From: Candidatus Martarchaeota archaeon
GTDB taxonomy: Archaea; Micrarchaeota; Micrarchaeia; Norongarragalinales; UBA8480
Assembly (NCBI GenBank): GCA_023474775.1
Contig: JAMCXP010000043.1
Span: forward strand, 1-6,745
Reading direction: 5' to 3'
DNA: 6,745 bases
The first letter of the stretch is position 1. Every line of letters begins with the position of its first letter. Shown here piece by piece: positions 1 through 5,368 of the stretch. The notes beneath the pieces were generated by a model. That model searched no databases, was not told the DNA's origin, and saw only the letters and a list, made by a program, of their open reading frames with translations. The position numbers were made by a program, and so were the translations under genes.

Positions 1-717
1 GGGGCTGGCGGGGTTGCGGATATTCTTGTTTACTTATATTTTAAGATTTTGAAGGTTAAAGCTTCAAAACCTGGTTGGAGTGAAAGGGACAGATTTATTC
101 TTTCAAATGGTCACGTGTGTCCCGCCTTGTATGCTGTTTTAGCTGAAAAAGGGTTTTTTGAAAAAAACAGGCTTAAAACGCTGAGAAAATTAAACGGGCT
201 GCAGGGCCATCCTGAAAGAAATTCAGTTGCAGGAGTTGAGTCAAGCGCCGGGCCTTTGGGATTGGGCTTGAGCATCGCCTGCGGAATGGCTTTGAAGGCT
301 AAAATAAATAATGAAAACCATCAGGTTTATTGCATGATGAGCGACGGGGAACAAGAATGATTGACTACTTGGGAGGCGGTGATGTTCGCTTCCAAGTACA
401 AGCTTGATAATTTAACTGCTATAATTGACAGGAATAAAATTCAGCTAAGTGGCCCAACAGAAAGGATAATGCCTTTGGAGAGTTTAAGAAGAAAATATGA
501 GGCTTTTAATTGGAACGTAGTTGAGATTGACGGGCATGATTTCAATGAAATGAAGAAGATTAAAATAAAAGCCAAAAGCAAGCCAACTGTGGTTATAGCC
601 AAAACGGTTTTAGGAAAGGGAGTGAGCTTCATGGAGAATAATTTCGAGTGGCATGGAAAAGCCCCAAACAAAGAGCAAAAAGACAGGGCATTGAAAGAGT
701 TGAACAAGAATGATTGA
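1..717 (+). CDS. Transketolase N-terminal subunit, 5'-partial, interrupted by in-frame TGA
   Basis: This is the thiamine-diphosphate-binding half of a split transketolase, which moves two-carbon units between sugar phosphates. Reading frame 1 is open from the first base, so the true start lies outside the window; family comparison suggests about 30 missing residues. Recognisable blocks in order are ADILVYLYF, RDRFILSNGH, LQGHPERN, a GPLGLGLSIA block, SDGEQ (340-354), TWEAVMFASKYKLDN, DRN (427-435) and SFMENN-EWHGKAPN near the end. The SDG...N pair is the Mg/ThDP diphosphate site. A TGA at 358-360 falls between them with the frame unchanged on both sides. The family has Glu-Gly there; here it reads stop-Leu. 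Without read-through the cofactor site would be split across two polypeptides, so the gene would be dead or the consensus is wrong. It overlaps the C-terminal subunit by 8 nt, which suggests translational coupling. Family identity is very secure; intactness is not. Confidence 0.93.
349..367 (+). repeat. 19-bp direct repeat, copy inside the transketolase N-subunit
   Basis: The 19 bases gaacaagaatgattgacta are identical to 702-720 and in the same orientation, 353 bp apart. This copy creates the in-frame TGA at 358-360. Flanking bases differ on both sides (g versus t before, c versus t after). The repeat sits in a different codon phase from the downstream copy, so protein similarity does not explain it. 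Confidence 0.95.
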
Positions 718-720
718 CTA
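702..720 (+). repeat. 19-bp direct repeat, copy at the transketolase subunit junction
   Basis: This is the second copy of the 19-bp repeat at 349-367. Here it has a natural role: it contains the end of the N-subunit (Lys-Asn-Asp-stop at 708-717 plus the preceding bases) and the start codon ATG at 710 of the C-subunit with its first codons (Met-Ile-Asp). It is therefore the likelier original of the two copies. Confidence 0.95.
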
Positions 721-1648
721 TGATAATTTAAGGGCTTTGAGGGATGGTTTCGGCAGCGGGATAGTTAAAGCCGCTTTGAAAGACAGTAGAGTGGTGGCTT
801 TAACCGCGGATTTAAGCGAGTCGTTGAAGCTTGAAGAGTTCAAAAAAAAATTTCCAGGCAGGTTTTTTGAAGTCGGCGTTGCAGAGCAGAATCTCGCGGG
901 AGTTGGAGCTGGTTTGGCGCTTGAGGGTAAAATACCCTTTATCACTTCATTCGCTTCTTTCAGCCCTTCTATTAATTGGAATCAATTGAGAGTTTCGATT
1001 TGTTATAATAAAGCTAATGTCAAGATTGCAAGCTCCCATGCAGGAGTTACAACAGGCGAGGATGGAGCCACTCACCAGGCGCTGGAGGATATTGCTTTGA
1101 CAAGAGTTTTGCCTGGAATGAACGTGATAGTTCCTGCCGATGCTTTGGAAGCTGAGAGGGCGACTATTGAAATTGCCAAAACAAAAAGCCCAACCTACTT
1201 GAGGTTGGGAAGGGAAAAATTCCCGCAGATTACAAGTGAAAACATTTTCAAGATTGGAAAAGCGAACATTTTAAAGAAAGGAAAAGATTTAACCGTAATA
1301 GCCTGCGGCAACATGGTTTTTCAGGCTTTAAAAGCAGCGGAGGAGCTTGAAAAAAAAGGCAGTCATATTGAAATCATAAACAATCACAGCATCAAGCCTT
1401 TTGACAAGAAAACCATTCTTGACTCCGCTGTTAAAACCGGAGTGGTTTTGACTGTTGAAGAGCACCAGGTTAGCGGGGGTTTGGGAAGCGTTGTATCAGA
1501 GGTTCTAAGCGGGGAAAGAATTCCAGTTCACAGAATAGGAGTGAAAGATAGGTTTGGAACAAGCGGGAGTGCTTCCGAGCTTATGGATTTTTATGGTTTG
1601 AGCTCAATGAAGATAATTAAAAAAATTGAAAGGGTTTTACATTTATAA
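710..1648 (+). CDS. Transketolase C-terminal subunit
   Basis: This 312-residue protein carries the pyrimidine-binding and C-terminal domains of a split transketolase and should pair with the upstream subunit. Visible motifs are the GVAEQN block with the conserved catalytic Glu at residue 59, which activates the ThDP aminopyrimidine; SHAGVTTGEDGATHQ at about 109-123 with His122; the RVLPGMNVIVPAD stretch at about 132-143; YLRLGREKFP at about 163-172; and EEHQVSGGLGS at about 250-260 in the C-terminal domain. Length is typical for archaeal and other split forms. The ATG at 710 overlaps the previous gene's stop (ATGATTGA), so the pair is probably translated together. In archaea this enzyme is mainly used for pentose and erythrose-4-phosphate supply; that role is inferred. 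A 1-deoxyxylulose-phosphate synthase is less likely, because the split form and HGKAPN/GEDGATHQ signatures fit transketolase. Confidence 0.95.
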   Translation: MIDYDNLRALRDGFGSGIVKAALKDSRVVALTADLSESLKLEEFKKKFPGRFFEVGVAEQNLAGVGAGLALEGKIPFITSFASFSPSINWNQLRVSICYNKANVKIASSHAGVTTGEDGATHQALEDIALTRVLPGMNVIVPADALEAERATIEIAKTKSPTYLRLGREKFPQITSENIFKIGKANILKKGKDLTVIACGNMVFQALKAAEELEKKGSHIEIINNHSIKPFDKKTILDSAVKTGVVLTVEEHQVSGGLGSVVSEVLSGERIPVHRIGVKDRFGTSGSASELMDFYGLSSMKIIKKIERVLHL

Positions 1649-1662
1649 AAAAGTGATTTTTT

Positions 1663-2244
1663 ATGGATTTGAAGATAGACAAGAATTCAAGCGGCTTGGT
1701 GGTTATAGATATTCAGAAGGGAATTGCAAGTATGGATAGAAAAACCGAGCCGTACGGAATTAAAGAAGTAGTGGATAATGTTTCAAAGCTTGTTAAAAAA
1801 TTCAGAGAGGTTGGAGCTCCTGTTTTTCTTGTTCATGTTGGATCGATTGATGGAAAAGACATGCTTAATCCTTTGACAGAACAAAAAAATCAGTGGGGTT
1901 CTGGTGCTAGACCTGCAGACTGGTTTGATTTTGTTGATGAGATAAAGCCTACTGAAAAGGATATTATCATCACAAAGAGGCAGTGGGGGGCGTTTTATGG
2001 TACTGAGTTGGATTTGCAATTGCGAAGAAGAAAAATAAACACGATTGTTTTGTGTGGAATTTCAACTAATATAGGAGTTGAAACAACCGCAAGAGAGGCT
2101 TACCAATTAGGATACAACCAGTTTTTCGCGGTTGACGCCATGACTTCGCAGTCAAAGGAAGAACATGAATCCACTGAAAAATTCATTTTTCCAAGGATTG
2201 GAGTGGTAAGAAAAACAGATGATTTGATTAAAATGATTGTTTAG
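1663..2244 (+). CDS. Isochorismatase-fold hydrolase lacking the usual nucleophilic Cys
   Basis: This 193-residue cytosolic protein of the isochorismatase/cysteine hydrolase superfamily has normal length. The first beta strand ends in VVIDIQKG with the conserved acid Asp16. The conserved Lys is Lys105 in ITKRQWGAFYGT. The GISTNIGVETTAREAYQLGY block spans 132-151. In nicotinamidase-type members the nucleophilic Cys occupies the position of Gly138 (TNI-C-VE); here it is Gly. Cys131, seven residues earlier, is not in the catalytic position. True isochorismatases such as EntB and PhzD, and some YecD-like proteins, also lack this Cys, so a vinyl-ether hydrolase or uncharacterised hydrolase is more likely than an amidase. 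No other siderophore or menaquinone gene is visible, so the substrate is unknown. It starts 14 nt after transketolase, probably in the same transcript; the RBS is weak (AGTGAT about 8 nt upstream). The KRQWGAFYGT-type sequence resembles bacterial homologues, so transfer is possible. Confidence 0.9.
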   Translation: MDLKIDKNSSGLVVIDIQKGIASMDRKTEPYGIKEVVDNVSKLVKKFREVGAPVFLVHVGSIDGKDMLNPLTEQKNQWGSGARPADWFDFVDEIKPTEKDIIITKRQWGAFYGTELDLQLRRRKINTIVLCGISTNIGVETTAREAYQLGYNQFFAVDAMTSQSKEEHESTEKFIFPRIGVVRKTDDLIKMIV

Positions 2245-2260
2245 GCTTTATTTAAAAAAA

Positions 2261-2277
2261 GGGAAAGATTTTTATTA
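2261..2277 (+). promoter_or_regulatory. Predicted archaeal BRE/TATA promoter for the glycosyltransferase
   Basis: A purine-rich BRE-like gggaaaga (2261-2268) is followed by a TATA-like tttttatta (2269-2277), centred about 27 nt before the ATG at 2300. That spacing would put transcription start at or next to the start codon, as in leaderless archaeal mRNAs, and no ribosome-binding site is visible before this gene. A second T/A-rich box at 2282-2290 is too close to the ATG for a leaderless start. Confidence 0.5.
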
Positions 2278-2299
2278 ACTGTTTTTATAAGATTTTAAG

Positions 2300-3361
2300 A
2301 TGAACAAGCTTAAGTTTAAGAGAATAGCGTGGTTTTCAGACACATTGGAGCAGAACAATGGGGTTGCACAGTACATTGATAATATAGCTCCTTATCTTGG
2401 TAAAAGGATGGGGTTGACTGTTTACGCTGGAAGAGTTACAAAACCTCACAATTTTAACACGGTTTCTCTTCCTTACATTAAAAGCCCCACCACTCCTGAT
2501 TATGATATTATTCTTCCGACCGCCAGAAAGGAGTGTGATTTGGTTCACGCTCACAGTCCATACATGTTAGGGCTACACGCGGCTAAGTATGAAGTTCCGA
2601 AGATTGTAACAGCTCATTTTCTTCCTCAGCACACGCTTGAATGGTTTTTCGGGCAGAAGCAGCCAGAACTTTTCGTTGGAGCTGGGTGGGATTTTGAGGT
2701 TTGGTTTTTGAATTTGTTTGACGTAGTCATCTGCCAGACTCACGTAGGGGCGGGAATGTTCAAGGGAAAAGGAGTGAAAAAACCCATTCATGTCATTGCC
2801 AATGGGATGAAACTTGAAGAATTCAAAAAAGGGAATCCTAAAAGATTTGAAGAAAAATTTCACGTTAAGGATTTTGCATTGTTTGTAGGTAGAGTGGACG
2901 CTTCCAAGAGGCCGGGGTGGATTATTCAAGCCGCTAAAAAACTTCCCCACAGGCATTTTGTCATCGCAGGCACGGGAATAATGCTTGACAGTCTTGAAAA
3001 GCCACCGAACGTTCATTTTATTGGAAGGATTGCAAGACAGGATATTGTGGACGCTTACCACGCGTCAAATTTTGTCATGATGCCTTCGCAGGCTGAAACT
3101 GAAGGACTTGTAGCACAGGAGGCTATGGCGAGCGGCAAACCATTGATTGTAAGCGACGACCCTGTTTTGGACGAAGTTGTTGGAAATGCGGGAATTAGAT
3201 GCAGGAATGTTGATGAATTTATTGACGGCGTTGAAGAACTGTTTGAAAACAAAAAAAGATATAAAGAGTTGAAAGAGCAGGCGACTATTGAAGTTTCCAA
3301 GAGAAAGATAGAGGAGAGCGTGGAAGCGTTGGAAAAACTGTACCTTAAAATGATGGATTGA
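2300..3361 (+). CDS. Glycosyltransferase family 4-type, GT-B fold
   Basis: This 353-residue protein is predicted to transfer a sugar from a nucleotide-sugar donor to a lipid or glycan acceptor at the cytoplasmic membrane face, retaining anomeric configuration. The N-terminal Rossmann half begins with RIAWFSDTLEQNNGVAQYI (residues 8-26), in place of the GG(V/I) acceptor loop usual in the family. LVHAHSPYMLGLHAA follows at 81-95 and IVTAHF at 102-107. The C-terminal donor half has IANGM at 166-170, FVGRVDASKRPG at 195-206 with phosphate-binding Arg198 and Lys203, VHFIGRIARQDIVDAYHASNF at 238-258, and the EX7E motif Glu266/Glu274 in AETEGLVAQEAMASGKP. No transmembrane segment is visible. The ATG at 2300 fits the predicted promoter. 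Resemblance to diacylglycerol glucosyltransferase or phosphatidylinositol mannosyltransferase-type enzymes is general; the substrate cannot be read from the sequence. It stands alone, 55 nt after the hydrolase gene, probably as its own transcript. Confidence 0.92.
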   Translation: MNKLKFKRIAWFSDTLEQNNGVAQYIDNIAPYLGKRMGLTVYAGRVTKPHNFNTVSLPYIKSPTTPDYDIILPTARKECDLVHAHSPYMLGLHAAKYEVPKIVTAHFLPQHTLEWFFGQKQPELFVGAGWDFEVWFLNLFDVVICQTHVGAGMFKGKGVKKPIHVIANGMKLEEFKKGNPKRFEEKFHVKDFALFVGRVDASKRPGWIIQAAKKLPHRHFVIAGTGIMLDSLEKPPNVHFIGRIARQDIVDAYHASNFVMMPSQAETEGLVAQEAMASGKPLIVSDDPVLDEVVGNAGIRCRNVDEFIDGVEELFENKKRYKELKEQATIEVSKRKIEESVEALEKLYLKMMD

Positions 3362-3414
3362 TTCAATCTTGTTCTTATTAAATTTGAAACAACGCAAAAT
3401 ATGATTTCAGCTTT

Positions 3415-3443
3415 AAAATTCAATACAAGTTTATTTGAATTTT
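3415..3443. repeat. Perfect 9-bp inverted repeat between convergent genes
   Basis: AAAATTCAA at 3415-3423 and TTGAATTTT at 3435-3443 are exact reverse complements around an 11-nt loop. The element lies in the 80-nt gap where the glycosyltransferase (+) and the small cysteine-rich gene (-) converge, and it overlaps the stop codon of the latter. It could mark a shared 3' end or be an RNA stem, but it is all A/T-rich, archaeal termination does not need hairpins, and function is a guess. The rest of 3362-3441 shows nothing else. Confidence 0.5.
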
Positions 3444-3588
3444 ATAATATTGACCTGTGTTTTACGACTTCAAGATTGCAGGAGTTGTGCTTGGAATCCC
3501 AATCCTCGCATTTTTCAGCCCATTCTTTTTCTTTGAATAATAAAAAGCATTTTTCGCATTGAAACAATCCATTGACTTGTTTTACCAT
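3442..3588 (-). CDS. Small cysteine-rich, zinc-ribbon-like archaeal protein (48 aa)
   Basis: An ATG at 3588 opens a 48-residue frame ending with TAA at 3444-3442. The protein has FQCEKC at 9-14, an acidic/basic middle part (KEKEWAEKCEDW at 19-30) and HNSCNLEVVKH at 34-44. Cysteines are at 11, 14, 27 and 37, with His34 and His44 as further possible ligands. The arrangement (a CxxC knuckle, a short charged helix ending in Cys, then an NSCNLE-like turn) matches a type of small protein of unknown function that I recognise from other archaeal genomes. Metal binding is inferred. The codons read as a coherent soluble protein rather than a chance frame. It is divergent from the pilin gene and would share its 52-nt upstream region. 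No function is assigned. Confidence 0.75.
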   Translation of the reverse strand: MVKQVNGLFQCEKCFLLFKEKEWAEKCEDWDSKHNSCNLEVVKHRSIL

Positions 3589-3610
3589 TGTTTTATTTTA
3601 AAGGATAGCG

Positions 3611-3618
3611 TTTTTTAA
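3611..3618. promoter_or_regulatory. Candidate shared TATA-like box of a divergent leaderless promoter
   Basis: The A/T box TTTTTTAA, bounded by g3610 and c3619, is centred at 3614.5. That is 26.5 nt from the first base of the pilin ATG (3641) and 26.5 nt from the first base of the minus-strand ATG (3588). On the minus strand it reads gttaaaaaac, preceded by a BRE-like aacaag. Both distances fit a leaderless archaeal transcript. A second box on the minus strand (tttaaaataaaa, about 3591-3602) is too near the ATG for that geometry. No ribosome-binding site is evident before either gene. Confidence 0.4.
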
Positions 3619-3640
3619 CTTGTTTGCTTTTAGATTATTT

Positions 3641-3820
3641 ATGAAAAGCAAAGCTCAGGCAAGTTTGGAATATATCCTTCTTATTTCAGCCGCTATAATG
3701 TTCATAATAATAGTAGCGATTCTTGTCAAGAATGTGGTGATGGCTCCTGCCATGAACCAGTCGAGCAACACTTCTAGTTATATTAGAAATATTACAAACA
3801 ACCTAAGCAATTACGGTTGA
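3641..3820 (+). CDS. Type IV pilin-like precursor with class III signal peptide (59 aa)
   Basis: This very short archaeal pilin precursor starts with the basic leader MKSKA, followed by QASLEYILL, an exact match to the Q-x-S-x-E-x-x-x-L motif of euryarchaeal-type pilins. A prepilin peptidase (EppA type) should cut before Gln6, leaving Glu at mature position 5. A single hydrophobic helix follows at about residues 11-33 (ILLISAAIMFIIIVAILV...). The remaining 26 residues are polar, with two Asn-x-Ser/Thr sequons in QSSNTSS and RNITNN. The mature product would be 54 residues, assembled at the cell surface as a pilus subunit or minor pilin. ATG 3641 is chosen over the upstream TTG at 3620, because the leader is then the usual few basic residues and the promoter spacing fits. 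No pilus machinery is in the window. The stop is 4 nt from that of convergent sufU. Confidence 0.85.
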   Translation: MKSKAQASLEYILLISAAIMFIIIVAILVKNVVMAPAMNQSSNTSSYIRNITNNLSNYG

Positions 3821-3824
3821 CGAG

Positions 3825-4163
3825 CTAAGTTTGTGTTATTTTTTTAAGCGCTTTCAATGAAAGCAGAGCACATCCAGTTCTTGAGGGGGTTGGCACAAAG
3901 CCTAGAAGTTTGAAAATTGTTTTATCGTCTATTTTTTTCAATTTTCCAACGCTCAAACTCTTAACATAATCTGTTAAAAGCGATGCTGAAGCTTGGCATA
4001 GCATGCAGGCGTTGGCCGTGAACTTTGCATCCTCAACTTTCTTGTTTATTTTCAAGTATAAAGTGAGCTCGTCTCCACACAAACTGTTTTTAACCGTTGC
4101 CTTCAAAGCCTTTTTGAGCGTTCCAACATTATGTGGCTGTTTAAAATGATCATAAACATTCAT
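3825..4163 (-). CDS. sufU: SufU/IscU-type iron-sulfur scaffold or sulfur acceptor
   Basis: This 112-residue protein of the IscU/SufU/NifU N-terminal family receives sulfur from cysteine desulfurase and either builds the cluster or relays the sulfur. It begins with the family block YDHFKQPHNVGTL (4-16). Conserved ligands are Cys29 and Asp31 in SLCGDELTLYL, Cys53 in ACMLCQASASLL (with an extra Cys56), and Cys98 in RTGCALLSLKALKK. The C-D-C-C set and the CxxCxASAS form look more like SufU than IscU, which has His before the last Cys. It is shorter than typical IscU or SufU, mainly in the middle and N-terminus. Its ATG overlaps the sufS stop by 4 nt (ATGA), so it is the last gene of the suf operon. 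It converges on the pilin gene with 4 nt between stops. Confidence 0.9.
   Translation of the reverse strand: MNVYDHFKQPHNVGTLKKALKATVKNSLCGDELTLYLKINKKVEDAKFTANACMLCQASASLLTDYVKSLSVGKLKKIDDKTIFKLLGFVPTPSRTGCALLSLKALKKITQT
3839..3845 (+). terminator. Oligo-T run after the pilin gene, possible archaeal terminator
   Basis: Seven consecutive T residues lie 19 nt after the pilin stop. Archaeal RNA polymerase commonly terminates at such U-tracts without a hairpin. The run is inside the 3' end of sufU on the opposite strand (it encodes its Lys-Lys region), so it may simply be coding sequence. Confidence 0.3.
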
Positions 4164-5362
4164 TTAATAATCTCCTTCAACGTTTTGACAAAATTTTCAA
4201 CTTCCCCCTCAGTATTATAAAAGTAAAAGCTAGCTCTGGTGCTGGCATTCTCTCCTAGGCTTTCCATCAATGGCTGTGCGCAATGATGTCCAGCCCTCAC
4301 GGCGATTCCACTTTTTGAAAGAAGTTCGGCAACATCATGAGGATGATAGCCAGGAATCGAAAAAGAAATCAATCCAGTTCTTTTTTGAATGCCTGCCGGC
4401 CCGTGTATTTTTATTCCTTTTATTTCAGTCAAACCTTCGAAAGCTGTTTTTAACAGCTTTTTCTCATGTTTTTCAATATTTTCAAAGCCTATTCTTTTAA
4501 GGTATTCAATTGCTTTTTTGAACGCCACCACTCCTTCTATGTTAGGAGTGCCTGCTTCGAATTTTATAGGTGGTTGGGCGAAGGTTATTTCTTTTGAAAC
4601 ATCTTCTATCATCTCCCCTCCTCCCATGAAAGGAGGCATTGACTCAAGCATTTCATTTCGTCCGTATAAAATTCCAACTCCTAAAGGCCCAAGCATTTTA
4701 TGCGCTGAGAAAGCCAGAAAATCGGGCTTTAATTTTTTAATGTTTATTCGCATGTGAGGGGCTGACTGAGCCGCATCAATCAGTATTTTAACCCCGTTTT
4801 TCTTATTTTTTCAACATTCATTTAAAACATTGTTTATAGTTCCAAGAACGTTAGAAGCCTGCGTAACAGCGAAAAAAGCTGGTTTTTCTTCAATCATTTT
4901 TTCAGCTTTATCAAAGTCAAGAAACCCTTTTTTATCAAAGGGTATTTTCTCAAGTCTAGCCCCTTTTTTTCTCGCTATCAAATACCACGGCACTATATTG
5001 CTGTGGTGCTCCATATCTGTTAAGAGAATAAAATCGTTTTTCTTTACTTCCTTTTCAAAACAGTATGCAACGAGATTTATTGACTCGGTAGTGTTTCTGG
5101 TGAAAATTATTTCGTTTTTATCTGCGTTTAATAGTTTTGCTGTCGCTTCCCTTGTCTGCTCGTATTCCAGCGTTGCTTCTTCACTTAGCTTGTATACTCC
5201 TCTTCTGATATTGGCGTTTGTTTTTCTGTAAAACCTGCTTATCTCTTCAATAACCTGCACCGGCTTTTGAGTGGTTGCCGCGTTGTCAAGATAATTCAGC
5301 GGATGACCGTTCATTTTGGTTTTAAGTATTGGAAAGTCTTCTCTTATTTTTTCAACATTCAT
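4160..5362 (-). CDS. sufS: Cysteine desulfurase SufS, full length but interrupted by in-frame TGA
   Basis: This PLP-dependent enzyme converts cysteine to alanine and carries the sulfur as a persulfide for iron-sulfur assembly. The frame spans 400 codons including one internal TGA (codon 184, 4813-4811), close to the usual length of about 405. Visible are YLDNAATTQKP (24-34), the NTTESINLVA block (90-99), MEHHSNIVPW (117-126) with the PLP-stacking His, SNVLGTIN (170-177), LIDAAQSAPH (194-203) with Asp196 and Gln199, FSAHKMLGP with PLP lysine Lys222, and RAGHHCAQP with catalytic Cys361. Both sides of the TGA are in the same frame, so this is a nonsense codon, not a frameshift. It falls between SNVLGTIN and LIDAAQ, in a segment of normal length but with atypical residues, all inside a 27-bp repeat of the gene's own start. 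As written, neither fragment would be active alone. The ATG at 5362 overlaps the previous stop (ATGA). Confidence 0.93.
4801..4827 (-). repeat. 27-bp direct repeat, copy inside sufS
   Basis: All 27 bases are identical to 5342-5368 in the same orientation, 541 bp apart; flanking bases differ. On the minus strand this copy reads through an ATGAATGTTGAA-type core, whose TGTTGA gives sufS its Cys codon and the in-frame TGA at 4813-4811. It is in a different codon phase from the copy at the gene start, so it does not encode a repeated peptide. Confidence 0.95.
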
Positions 5363-5368
5363 TTAAAA
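5342..5368 (-). repeat. 27-bp direct repeat, copy at the sufB/D-sufS junction
   Basis: This is the second copy of the repeat at 4801-4827. Here it has a natural role: it spans the end of the upstream sufB/D-like gene (Phe-Lys-stop) and the first seven codons of sufS (Met-Asn-Val-Glu-Lys-Ile-Arg), including the ATGA overlap. It is the likelier original. Its core TTAAATGAATGTT also occurs at the sufS-sufU junction (4155-4167), since both genes start Met-Asn-Val behind an AAA-TGA end. Confidence 0.95.

Noticed and set aside
358..360. UGA decoded as an amino acid (alternative code or selenocysteine) in the transketolase subunit
   Set aside because: The site normally holds Glu, not Cys or Sec, and the next codon is also wrong (Leu for Gly). 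TGA ends at least six other genes in the window, so reassignment is implausible, and no SECIS-like element was recognised.
49..360. Separate short gene starting at TTG 49
   Set aside because: The frame is open to base 1 and the upstream codons (ADILVYLYF) are transketolase sequence, so the TTG is internal.
1640..1650. TATA-like tttataaaa before the hydrolase gene
   Set aside because: It is only about 18 nt from the ATG and overlaps the end of the transketolase gene; spacing does not fit and co-transcription is more likely.
2573..3061. 162-codon open frame on the minus strand inside the glycosyltransferase
   Set aside because: It lies opposite a well-conserved GT gene, shows no recognisable domain and has a composition typical of an antisense shadow. 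The same applies to the other minus-strand frames over 441-3423 and the plus-strand frames over 4270-6576.
3620..3640. Upstream TTG start for the pilin
   Set aside because: It would add seven residues before the short basic leader and lose the 26-nt promoter spacing; ATG 3641 gives the typical class III signal.
4754..4813. Frameshift splitting sufS
   Set aside because: The two halves are in the same frame (5362 and 4753 differ by a multiple of 3) and the spacing matches the family. The only defect is the in-frame TGA and its altered surroundings.
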